Source of the DNA: Oscillibacter sp.
Lineage (GTDB): Bacteria > Bacillota > Clostridia > Oscillospirales > Oscillospiraceae
Length of the DNA: 54,794 bases
Direction: 5' to 3'
Assembly: GCA_017527365.1 (NCBI GenBank)
Contig: JAFXQD010000009.1
Location: 1 to 54,794, forward strand
The number at the start of each line of letters is the position of its first letter. Positions within the stretch are counted from its first letter, which is position 1. Positions 42,933 to 50,950 of the stretch are shown here, one piece after another. A program made the position numbers and the translations under genes. The notes beneath the pieces are model-generated. The model was given only the letters and a program-made list of their open reading frames with translations. It was not told where the DNA came from and did not search any database.

Positions 42933-44381
42933 ATGATATTAAAGGAACTGCTGGAGGGAGTGGAAATTGTCTCCGCGACGGCGGACTTGGAACGGGAAAT
43001 CCCGTCGGTATGCTACGATTCCCGGACGGCGCGCCCCGGCTCGCTGTTCGTCGCCATGACGGGCTACGCGTTCGACGGGCACGAGTTTATCGCGCAAGCC
43101 TACCAGCACGGCGCCTGCGCGGCGGTGTGCGAACGCCCTCCGGAAGGCGGGGTTCCCTATGTGCAAGTGAAAAACTCCCGCCGCGCCTTGGCGGTTATCG
43201 GCGCGAACTTCTACGGGCGCCCCGCCGACGACATGACGATGATTGGCGTCACGGGCACCAACGGCAAGACCACGACCACCTATCTGTTAAAGGCGATTTT
43301 GGAGCGGGAGCCGGGCGCGAAAGTCGGGCTAATCGGCACCAACCAGAACATGATTGGCGCGGAAGCCCTGCCGACGGAGCGCACGACGCCGGAATCTTTT
43401 GAACTGCAAGGGCTGTTCGCCCGTATGCGCGACGCGGGCTGCACGCACGTTGTGATGGAAGTCTCGTCCCACGCGCTCTACCTCGACCGGGTGTACGGCG
43501 TGCGCTACGCCGCGGGCGTGTTCACGAACCTGACGCAGGACCACCTCGACTTTCACAAGACCATGGAGGCGTACTGCGACGCCAAAGCGATACTGTTCCG
43601 CAACTGCGACAAGGGCGTATGCAACGCCGACGACCCTTGGGCGGGGCGCGTGACAAGGGGCGCTGATTGTCAAATCTTCACGTTCGGGCGCGGCGCGAAC
43701 GCCGATTTGCGGGCGGAGGAGGCGGAGCTTGCCGCCGACCATATCGCGTTTACGGCGGTTACGGCGCGGGAGCGCGTCCCCGTCCGGGTGAACATTCCGG
43801 GCGGGTTCATGGTATACAACACGCTTGGCGCGTTAGGCGCGGCGCTTATGCTCGGCATTCCGCTCGACAGGAGCGCCGCCGCCCTGCGCGACGTTCCGCA
43901 CGTCAAGGGGCGCGTGGAAGTCGTACCCACCCCCGGAAAGCCCTACACGGTTCTTATCGACTACGCGCACACCCCCGACGGGCTGGAAAACGTGCTCAAG
44001 AGCGTGAAAGGGTTCGCAAAGGGGCGGACAATCGCCCTGTTTGGTTGCGGGGGCGACCGCGACAAGACCAAACGTCCGAAAATGGGCGCGATTGCCGCCG
44101 CAAACGCGGATTTCGTCGTCGTCACGACGGACAATCCCCGCACGGAATCGCCGTCCGCGATTATCGCCGACATTCTCCCCGGCTTGGGGGGGACGAAAAC
44201 GCCCTACGTCGTCATTGAGGACAGGGTTCGCGCCATACGCTACTGCATGGACAGCGCCCAGCCGGGCGACGTTATCGTGCTGTGCGGCAAGGGGCACGAG
44301 ACCTATCAGGAAATCGGGCAGATTAAATACCCCATGGACGAGCGGAAGATTGTGGCGGGGTACCTGTCCGCCGGAAAGTGA
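42933..44381 (+). CDS. murE: UDP-MurNAc-L-Ala-D-Glu:meso-diaminopimelate ligase
   Basis: A 482-residue ATP-dependent ligase adding the third amino acid to the peptidoglycan precursor. The ATP loop is GVTGTNGKTTTTYLL; the catalytic carbamoyl-Lys region and the ADP-binding IDYAHTPDGLENVL follow. The motif TTDNPRTESP holds DNPR, which selects meso-diaminopimelate over lysine. In other Firmicutes murF, mraY and murD come next; here there is a reverse gene and then mraY. A purine-rich AAGAAGG precedes the ATG. Confidence 0.96.
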   Translation: MILKELLEGVEIVSATADLEREIPSVCYDSRTARPGSLFVAMTGYAFDGHEFIAQAYQHGACAAVCERPPEGGVPYVQVKNSRRALAVIGANFYGRPADDMTMIGVTGTNGKTTTTYLLKAILEREPGAKVGLIGTNQNMIGAEALPTERTTPESFELQGLFARMRDAGCTHVVMEVSSHALYLDRVYGVRYAAGVFTNLTQDHLDFHKTMEAYCDAKAILFRNCDKGVCNADDPWAGRVTRGADCQIFTFGRGANADLRAEEAELAADHIAFTAVTARERVPVRVNIPGGFMVYNTLGALGAALMLGIPLDRSAAALRDVPHVKGRVEVVPTPGKPYTVLIDYAHTPDGLENVLKSVKGFAKGRTIALFGCGGDRDKTKRPKMGAIAAANADFVVVTTDNPRTESPSAIIADILPGLGGTKTPYVVIEDRVRAIRYCMDSAQPGDVIVLCGKGHETYQEIGQIKYPMDERKIVAGYLSAGK

Positions 44382-44391
44382 AGTCCGGTTG

Positions 44392-44419
44392 CGAAAAGCC
44401 GCCCCGTTAGCGGGGCGGC
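44392..44419 (-). terminator. Terminator of the minus-strand gene inside the cluster
   Basis: A perfect 9-bp stem (44398-44406 with 44411-44419), TTAG loop. On the minus strand TTTT follows. It could also slow plus-strand transcripts leaving murE. Confidence 0.6.
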
Positions 44420-44446
44420 GCGGCGGATATGGGGAGCGGCGTCCGC

Positions 44447-44806
44447 TCACAAAACGCGAAATTCCGAGCTTCCGCCCTCCGAATCCATCCCAAGGACTTT
44501 GGCGTTCATGGGGAGTTTCGGATGATACTTGACGCGGACGCGCTGTCCTTCCGCAAGCGTTGCGGGCGCGTTCAACAGCAAGCCCTCGACCTCTTTGCTG
44601 TCCTCCGTGCGGTAGCGGGCGTAGACGCTGATTTCGGCGGCGCCCGTGTCGCTGTCGAAAGACTCGCTGACGCGGGACACCACGCCGTCGGCCTCAACGC
44701 CGTTTTCGTCAATCTGCTTCCGAATCCGGCGCGAAAAGAAGACAATCGCCGCGCAGACTGCCAAAAAGACCGCCCATATGAGAATGCCCTTTAGATTGTC
44801 GTCCAT
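44447..44806 (-). CDS. Membrane-anchored beta-barrel-type protein, unknown function
   Basis: A 119-residue protein with one N-terminal transmembrane helix (about 6-25) and a beta-rich domain (NGVEADGVVSRVSESFD, VYARYRTEDSKEVEG, GQRVRVKYHPKLPMNAKVL), resembling the DUF3592-like OB/SH3 fold; no family assignment is certain. It runs against the surrounding cell wall genes, between murE and mraY, where murF or murD would be expected. It has its own promoter and terminator. The ATG at 44806 has GGAAAGGG before it. Confidence 0.7.
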   Translation of the reverse strand: MDDNLKGILIWAVFLAVCAAIVFFSRRIRKQIDENGVEADGVVSRVSESFDSDTGAAEISVYARYRTEDSKEVEGLLLNAPATLAEGQRVRVKYHPKLPMNAKVLGMDSEGGSSEFRVL

Positions 44807-44849
44807 ATTGCCCTTTCCTTTCCTTGCGCCGAAAATCCGATGATTCGAC

Positions 44850-44878
44850 ATGATACCATGCCGCCAAGCCGATTGCAA
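44850..44878 (-). promoter_or_regulatory. Promoter of the inserted minus-strand gene
   Basis: Minus strand: TTGCAA (44878-44873), 17-bp spacer ending ATGG, TATCAT (44855-44850). Confidence 0.7.
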
Positions 44879-44920
44879 GCGGCAAGCCCCCCAATCGGCG
44901 GCGATTGCGCGAATTTCCCC

Positions 44921-44949
44921 TTGCTTTCCGCGCCGCTTTGTGGTATTGT
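44921..44949 (+). promoter_or_regulatory. Promoter for mraY-ftsW-murG
   Basis: TTGCTT, 17-bp spacer ending TGTGG, TATTGT, 64 bases before the GTG start. Its presence means the cluster is cut into at least two transcription units here. Confidence 0.62.
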
Positions 44950-45012
44950 TCAACCCGGCGCACGGAAAGCCCCGTGGCGCGGGAAAGTAACAAATAAAGG
45001 AGAGCGTGAACC

Positions 45013-46002
45013 GTGACAGCTTGGCTTGCTTTTCTCGTCAGTTTCCTGCTGACGCTTATTCTCGGACATTTTGTTCTGGGGGAACTCCGAAAACTTCACG
45101 CCGGACAGGAAATCCGCGAGGACGGGCCCACTTGGCACGCCAAAAAAGCCGGCACGCCCACCATGGGCGGCATTATGTTCATACTCGGCGCGGGAATCGC
45201 GGTCTTTGCGCTGGGGCTTCCGTATATGCGCGAGGGCGTGTGGGTGCATTTGCATGTCTACCTTGTCGCCGTCGCCTTCGGGCTCATCGGCTTTATCGAC
45301 GACTTCCAGAAAGTCCGCAACCACCGCAACGAGGGCTTGACCGCGCAACAGAAATTCGTCCTGCAACTGCTGGAATCCATTATCTTCCTCACCATTATGC
45401 GCAAGGAGGGCTTTCTGAACAACGCCGTTTACATCCCCGGCATGGGCGTTTCCGTTTCGCTCAACTGGTACCTTTACCTGTTTTTCGCGGCGTTCGTGAT
45501 GGTCGGCTGTGTGAACGCGGTGAACCTTACGGACGGCGTGGACGGCCTCGCGGCAAGCGTGACGCTGGTCGTCATGGTGTTCTTTACGTCAATCGCGCTG
45601 GCGTGGGGGCGCGACGGGGCGCAGAGCCTGTTCCCGGCGGCAATGGCGGGCGGTCTGGCGGCGTTCCTTGCGTACAACTGCCACCCGGCGCGGGTGTTCA
45701 TGGGCGACACGGGGAGCCTGTTTTTAGGCGGCGCCGTGGCGGCTCTGGCGTTCGCCTTCGACATGCCCCTGATTCTCTTGCCCGTCGGCATTATTTATAT
45801 TGCCGAAACGCTGTCGGTCATTCTGCAAGTCGGCTTTTTCAAGATTACCCGCGGCAAGCGTATTTTTAAAATGGCGCCGCTTCACCACCATATGGAGCTG
45901 TCCGGGTGGGGCGAGTGGAAGGTTGTCGGGGTGTTTTCTGGGATTACGGCGTTTTGCTGTCTGCTGGCGTACATCGCCGTGCGCGGACGCTATGGCGCGT
46001 AA
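45013..46002 (+). CDS. mraY: Phospho-N-acetylmuramoyl-pentapeptide transferase
   Basis: A 329-residue integral membrane enzyme forming lipid I from UDP-MurNAc-pentapeptide and undecaprenyl phosphate. It has about ten helices, with the catalytic stretches KKAGTPTMGG, GFIDDFQKV (DDxxK-like), NLTDGVDGLA and the cytoplasmic HHHME signature in PLHHHMELSGW. It starts with GTG, supported by AAAGGAG. ftsW follows after 29 bases. murD, which usually separates the two, is absent. Confidence 0.96.
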   Translation: MTAWLAFLVSFLLTLILGHFVLGELRKLHAGQEIREDGPTWHAKKAGTPTMGGIMFILGAGIAVFALGLPYMREGVWVHLHVYLVAVAFGLIGFIDDFQKVRNHRNEGLTAQQKFVLQLLESIIFLTIMRKEGFLNNAVYIPGMGVSVSLNWYLYLFFAAFVMVGCVNAVNLTDGVDGLAASVTLVVMVFFTSIALAWGRDGAQSLFPAAMAGGLAAFLAYNCHPARVFMGDTGSLFLGGAVAALAFAFDMPLILLPVGIIYIAETLSVILQVGFFKITRGKRIFKMAPLHHHMELSGWGEWKVVGVFSGITAFCCLLAYIAVRGRYGA

Positions 46003-46031
46003 CCTTCGCGCACGGGAAAGGGGGCGTCGGA

Positions 46032-47333
46032 ATGGCGGACATGTGGCATAGGCTGCGCGACGCGGCGGACGTGTTGCGCGGGAAATCGACGGTAGCCGCG
46101 CCGCGCCGCCGGGAAGAGCCGTCCCGGACGCCGGAAGAGCGTCGGGCGCGGGCGGAGGCGCGGAAAAAGAAGAAGACCCGCGACCGCCAAATCCGGGAGA
46201 AAACGCGGGAGAAGGAGCGCGAGAGCCGCGAACTGGCGAGCGGCCCTTTGGATTTGCCGTTTTGCCTGCTCATCCTTCTGTTGACGGCTGTCGGATTGGT
46301 TATGCTGTTGTCGGCGAGCTTCCCATACGCCTACTACAAAATGCAAGACCCCGTCTATTTTTTCCGAATGCAAGGCATTTTTGCCCTTGCGGGAATCTGC
46401 TTCATGCTGATTGCGAGCCGCATTAACTACGAAAACCTGCGCCCAATCGCAAAGTTGTTCCTGATAGTTTCGATTGTCCTGCTTGTCCTCGTGCTGATAC
46501 CGGGAATCGGCAAAATCAGCCACAACGCCCGCCGCTGGATTGGCGTGGGGAGCCTGTTCCGGTTCCAGCCTTCGGAAATCACAAAACTTGCGGTCATTAT
46601 CTGGTTTTCTTACGACATCTCCCGCAAGCGCGAGAAAATGCGCACGTTTCAGGACGGCATTCTTCCCTATATGAAAATTATGGGGGTAATCGCCGTGCTG
46701 ATGATGTTGGAGCCGCACTTGTCGGGCACGATTCTGATTTTGGGCACGGGCGCGGTTCTAATGCTGGTCGGCGGCATACAGTTGCGCTGGGTTTTAGGCG
46801 CAATCGGCGGCGCGGGGTTCGTGGCGTTTCTCATGATAAAGGGCATTATCCCATACGGGCAATCGCGTATCGCCATGTGGAAGAACCCCTTCATTGACGC
46901 GCAGGGGCAGGGCTATCAGCTTGTGCAGAGCCTGATTTCCATTGGTTCGGGGGGCTTGTTCGGCGTGGGGCTGGGCAAGAGCCGCCAAAAATTCCTCTAT
47001 CTGCCGGAAGAGCACAACGACTTCATTTTTGCCGTGGTCTGCGAGGAACTGGGGCTAATCGGCGCGACGCTCATTATGCTTCTGTTCGCCGCTATGATTC
47101 TGCGCGGCTATTGGATTGCCCTGCACGCCCGCGACCGCTTCGGGAGCCTGCTTGTGACGGGCGTCATCACGCAAATGGCAATGCAGACCTTTTTCAATAT
47201 CGGCGTCGTGACGGGCTTCCTGCCCACGACGGGCATTTCCCTGCCGTTCTTCAGCTACGGCGGCACGGCGATACTGATACAGCTTGCCGAAATGGGGATT
47301 GTGCTTTCGGTATCGCGGCAAATGAAGCTATAG
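46032..47333 (+). CDS. ftsW: SEDS peptidoglycan glycosyltransferase FtsW (or SpoVE)
   Basis: A 433-residue septal peptidoglycan polymerase of the SEDS family, acting with a class B penicillin-binding protein. An unusually long, highly charged cytoplasmic tail (about residues 1-72, with KKKKTRDRQIREKTREKERE) precedes ten helices. The conserved core includes SHNARRWIGVGSLFRFQPSE, the catalytic-Asp region and the closing TTGISLPFFSYGGTA. An alternative start inside mraY lacks a ribosome binding site; the ATG at 46032 has GGGGG. The distinction from sporulation SpoVE cannot be made by eye. Confidence 0.93.
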   Translation: MADMWHRLRDAADVLRGKSTVAAPRRREEPSRTPEERRARAEARKKKKTRDRQIREKTREKERESRELASGPLDLPFCLLILLLTAVGLVMLLSASFPYAYYKMQDPVYFFRMQGIFALAGICFMLIASRINYENLRPIAKLFLIVSIVLLVLVLIPGIGKISHNARRWIGVGSLFRFQPSEITKLAVIIWFSYDISRKREKMRTFQDGILPYMKIMGVIAVLMMLEPHLSGTILILGTGAVLMLVGGIQLRWVLGAIGGAGFVAFLMIKGIIPYGQSRIAMWKNPFIDAQGQGYQLVQSLISIGSGGLFGVGLGKSRQKFLYLPEEHNDFIFAVVCEELGLIGATLIMLLFAAMILRGYWIALHARDRFGSLLVTGVITQMAMQTFFNIGVVTGFLPTTGISLPFFSYGGTAILIQLAEMGIVLSVSRQMKL

Positions 47334-47346
47334 GGAGGCGACGCGC

Positions 47347-48480
47347 ATGAAAAGGCAGTGGCGGCGGGTATTGTTTACCTGCGGCGGCACGGCGGGGCAC
47401 GTCAACCCCGCCATAGCGCTGGCGCAACGCATTCGGGAAACGTCCCCGGAGGCGCAATTCCTGTTTGTGGGCGCGGAGCGCGGGCTTGAACGCGATTTGC
47501 TGGAAAAGGCGGGGTACCCGTTCAAAGCCGTGCATATCTCAAATTTTCACCGTTCCTTCGCGCCGAAAGAGCTGCGGCACAACTTCGTATCCGTATTGAA
47601 CCTGATACGCTCCCCGGCGGAGGCGCGGCGCATTCTGCGCGAGTTTGAGCCGGAGGCGGTTATCGGCACGGGCGGCTACGCGAGTTACCCGGCGGTGAAG
47701 GCCGCCGCCAAAATGGGAATCCCAACGGCGGTGCACGAGTCGAACATGATACCGGGGCTTACGACAAAGCTATTGGAGCCCGTCGTAGACCGGATTATGG
47801 TGGGCTTTGAGGCCTGCCGGCAGAACTACAAACATCCGGAGAAAGTGATTGTGACGGGGACGCCCGTCCGGGGCGGCTTCTTCACGCGCACCAAGGCGGA
47901 AGCGAAACGCGAATTGGGCGTTGACGACGGGCGCCCGCTTGTGGTATCGTTCTGGGGTTCGCTGGGGGCGTCGGGGATGAACCGGCAAATGGCGGACTTT
48001 ATCGCGCTGGAAGCCGCCAAGACGCCCTTTTACCACATCCATTCCGCCGGGAAATCCGGTTTCCCCATGATTCAAGCGTTATTAAAGGAAAAGGGCGTCG
48101 TGCCGGACGGCGTTTCCGTGCGGCTGGCGGAGTACCTGTACGACATGCCGCTTGTCATGCGGGCGGCTGACCTCGTGATTTCCCGCGCCGGGGCGTCAAC
48201 GTTGAGCGAGTTGACCGCGCTGGGCGTCCCCGCCGTGCTCGTGCCGTCGCCGTATGTGACCAACCATCATCAGGAGAAGAACGCGAAAGCGTTGGAGGAG
48301 GCGGGCGGCGCGGTCGTCTTATTAGAGCCGGACTGCTCCGGGCAAATCCTGTTCCAGACGGCGGCGGGCTTGTTGCGCGACCCGGCGCGGCTGGGCAAAA
48401 TGTCGGCGGCAATGGCGTCTCTGGGCGTCCGCGACGCGACCGAGCGCATTTTAGAGGCTGTGGAGAGTATCGAAAAGTAA
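47347..48480 (+). CDS. murG: Lipid II synthase MurG
   Basis: A 377-residue peripheral membrane glycosyltransferase that adds GlcNAc to lipid I. The first GGxGGH-type loop is CGGTAGHVNPAIALAQRI; GTGGYASYPAVKAA, HESNMIPG, and the donor-binding SRAGASTLSELTALGVP with YVTNHHQEKNAKALEE follow. The length is normal. GGAGG lies before the ATG and the gap to ftsW is 13 bases. Confidence 0.95.
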   Translation: MKRQWRRVLFTCGGTAGHVNPAIALAQRIRETSPEAQFLFVGAERGLERDLLEKAGYPFKAVHISNFHRSFAPKELRHNFVSVLNLIRSPAEARRILREFEPEAVIGTGGYASYPAVKAAAKMGIPTAVHESNMIPGLTTKLLEPVVDRIMVGFEACRQNYKHPEKVIVTGTPVRGGFFTRTKAEAKRELGVDDGRPLVVSFWGSLGASGMNRQMADFIALEAAKTPFYHIHSAGKSGFPMIQALLKEKGVVPDGVSVRLAEYLYDMPLVMRAADLVISRAGASTLSELTALGVPAVLVPSPYVTNHHQEKNAKALEEAGGAVVLLEPDCSGQILFQTAAGLLRDPARLGKMSAAMASLGVRDATERILEAVESIEK

Positions 48481-48555
48481 CCGTTTTCCCGCGCTTCCCA
48501 TAGGATGAGGCGAACCCGCCCGGCGGGTTACGCGCATTCGTGGAGGGAAAACGGC

Positions 48556-49812
48556 ATGGAGGAACTGGTAATCCGGGGCGGACGGCCTCTCAAGGGGGAA
48601 GTAACCGTGCAGGGCGCGAAAAACAGCGTCCTGCCGATTTTGGCGGCGGCGGTGCTGGTCAAGGGAGAAGTGACGCTGACGCGCTGCCCGCGCCTGCGGG
48701 ACGTGGAAACGTCGATACAAATCCTGCGGGAATTGGGCTGTAGCGCCGCGTGGGACGGCGACGCGCTGACCGTGGACGCGTCCGGGCTCTGCGCCTGCGC
48801 CATTTCCGACGCGCTCATGCGGGAAATGCGCTCGTCGGTGGTGTTTTTAGGCGCGGTGCTGGCGCGGTGCGGCGAGGCGGAATGCGGTATGCCGGGGGGC
48901 TGTGAAATCGGTTCGCGCCCGATTGACCTGCACTTGTCGGGGCTCCGCGCCATGGGCGCGGAAATCCGCGAGGAGGGCGGCGCGTTGCGTTGCGGCTGTC
49001 GGCGCCTGCGCGGGCGCGAAATCGTGCTTTCGGCGCCGTCGGTGGGCGCGACGGAAAACCTTATGCTGGCGGCTTGCGGCGCGGACGGCGCGACCGTCAT
49101 TTCCAACGCGGCGCGGGAACCGGAAATCGTCGATTTGGCGGGATTCCTGAACGCCTGCGGCGCGGACGTGCGCGGCGCGGGGAACTCAACGGTAACGGTC
49201 GCGGGGAAGCGCGTCCTGCGCGGCTGTACATATCCGGTCATGCCCGACCGGATTGCGGCGGCTACTTATCTATGCGCGGCGGCGTCGGCGGGCGGGGAAA
49301 TCTATCTCCGCGACGCCAAAGAAGGACATCTCCGCGCCGCGGTCGCCGCGTTAAGGGAAAGCGGCTGTCAAATCGCGTCCGACGCGGGCGGGATTTCCTG
49401 CCGGGCGACGGGACAAAGAAAAGCCGTCGCGCCCGTGCGGACGGCGCCCTATCCGGGATTCCCCACCGACGCGCAATCGGTTTTAATGGCGGCGTTGCTC
49501 CGCGCAGACGGCGCGACGGTCTTTGAGGAAAACCTTTTCGAGAGCCGTTACCGCCATGTCGGGGAACTGCGGCGCATGGGCGCGGACATCCGCGTTTTCG
49601 GGCGCGTCGCGGTCGTCAACGGCGTTTCGGATTTGCATGGGGCGGCGGTGGAGTGCACGGACTTGCGCGGCGGCGCGGCGCTGTGCGTGGCGGCGCTGGC
49701 GGCGGAGGGAGAAACCCGCGTCGGCTGTCTGCGGCACATCGACAGGGGCTACGAGGATTTGCGGCGGGACTTGTCCCTGCTGGGCGGGGACGTTGTACGG
49801 GTGAATACGTGA
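48556..49812 (+). CDS. murA: UDP-N-acetylglucosamine 1-carboxyvinyltransferase
   Basis: A 418-residue enzyme for the first committed step of peptidoglycan synthesis, transferring enolpyruvate from PEP. VQGAKNSVLPILAAA is the family opening; the catalytic Cys116 lies in GMPGGCEIGSRPID, the fosfomycin target; PSVGATENLMLAA, NAAREPEIVDLA and YPGFPTDAQS follow. The start at 48556 matches the family and has GGAGGG; a start 17 codons earlier does not. The 75-base leader holds a short inverted repeat (48523-48539). Firmicutes often carry a second copy elsewhere. Confidence 0.95.
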   Translation: MEELVIRGGRPLKGEVTVQGAKNSVLPILAAAVLVKGEVTLTRCPRLRDVETSIQILRELGCSAAWDGDALTVDASGLCACAISDALMREMRSSVVFLGAVLARCGEAECGMPGGCEIGSRPIDLHLSGLRAMGAEIREEGGALRCGCRRLRGREIVLSAPSVGATENLMLAACGADGATVISNAAREPEIVDLAGFLNACGADVRGAGNSTVTVAGKRVLRGCTYPVMPDRIAAATYLCAAASAGGEIYLRDAKEGHLRAAVAALRESGCQIASDAGGISCRATGQRKAVAPVRTAPYPGFPTDAQSVLMAALLRADGATVFEENLFESRYRHVGELRRMGADIRVFGRVAVVNGVSDLHGAAVECTDLRGGAALCVAALAAEGETRVGCLRHIDRGYEDLRRDLSLLGGDVVRVNT

Positions 49813-49860
49813 CGCCCCGCGCACGTGCGGGGCGCGGAGAATTTGCACAGGAGAAACGTT

Positions 49861-50775
49861 ATGGCAGAGGACAACAGCAGTCGGAGAGGGGCGCGGCGCG
49901 GCGGGCGCGGGCGGGAACGCCGGAGCCGTCGCGGGGGGGCGCGCCGCACGGAGCGGGCGGCGTTCCGGCGAGAAGCGCGCCCCGTCCGCGAACGGGGGCA
50001 GGAGCGCGCCCGGCGTCCCAGACGCCGCCGCAGACGCTTTCCCGCCGAACGGGGCTTTCTTTCCCGCGTGGTTTCCGCGCTGATTATCGTTTTCACGGTC
50101 GTTTCCGCGCTGATTATGTTTTTCCGCGTCAAAATCGTGAACATCACGGGCGCCCACCGCTACGGCGACGCCGAGATTTTGTCCGTGGCGGGCGTCTCCG
50201 ACGGGCAGAACATGTTCCTCATGAACAAGTACGCGATGGAGGAAAAACTGCTCAATCAGCTAACGTATTTGGAGGAGGCGCATATCAGCCGCGACTTGCC
50301 CGACACGCTCAATATCGACCTGAAAGAATGCGTCATTCCGCTGGCGTTCGAGGAGGGCGGCGCGTGCTGGCTGGTCAGCTCAAGCGGAAGAATCGTTGAC
50401 CGCGTGGAGGCGTCGGAAGCGAAACAGTACGCGCAAATCACGGGCTGTCCGATACTTTCGCCGTCCGTGGGCACGCAAATCGCCCTGCCCAGCGAAAACC
50501 TCGCCCAACAGCGCAGTTTGATTCGCCTGCTTGCCGCGCTCGACGCCGCGCAAGCCCTCGACGACGTGGACGGAATCCGGCTGGACAAGCGCGACTGCAT
50601 CCTCATGGACTACGGCGGGCGCTTCACCGTCAAATTCCCTCTCGACGCAAACTACGCCTTCAAGCTCCACGCGCTGGAAGTGTACATCGCCGGGGAGAAA
50701 ATACAGGACAACATGTCCGGCACGTTCGACCTCACCCGCGACGACAAGAACTTTTTCCGCCAGAATGTCCGGTAA
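49861..50775 (+). CDS. ftsQ: Cell division protein FtsQ/DivIB with Arg-rich tail
   Basis: A 304-residue bitopic protein. The first 62 or so residues are extremely basic (RRGARRGGRGRERRSRRGG, RARRPRRRRRRF), then a single transmembrane helix (about 68-88). The POTRA domain (VKIVNITGAHRYGDAEILS) and beta domain (YLEEAHISRDLPDTLNI) follow. It scaffolds the division complex with FtsL and the septal synthase. The ATG has GGAG before it. The tail is far more basic than is normal for DivIB. Confidence 0.9.
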   Translation: MAEDNSSRRGARRGGRGRERRSRRGGARRTERAAFRREARPVRERGQERARRPRRRRRRFPAERGFLSRVVSALIIVFTVVSALIMFFRVKIVNITGAHRYGDAEILSVAGVSDGQNMFLMNKYAMEEKLLNQLTYLEEAHISRDLPDTLNIDLKECVIPLAFEEGGACWLVSSSGRIVDRVEASEAKQYAQITGCPILSPSVGTQIALPSENLAQQRSLIRLLAALDAAQALDDVDGIRLDKRDCILMDYGGRFTVKFPLDANYAFKLHALEVYIAGEKIQDNMSGTFDLTRDDKNFFRQNVR

Positions 50776-50852
50776 CGGCGGTTTGTTTTTCCTGTTTTCG
50801 GCAATCCCAAGGGCGTTATGTAAAAAAATCGTTAAAATTTGAGAATGGGGGC

Positions 50853-50881
50853 TTGACCGGACGGGAAAAGTGTCATACAAT
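50853..50881 (+). promoter_or_regulatory. Promoter for ftsZ
   Basis: TTGACC, 17-bp spacer, TACAAT, 70 bases before the ftsZ start. This gives ftsZ its own transcription in addition to any readthrough. Confidence 0.72.
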
Positions 50882-50950
50882 AGGAAGACGCAAACCAGAC
50901 AACAGCGGCGGAAGGTTCGCCGATACAAAAGGATGGCAGGAGGCAGTAAC

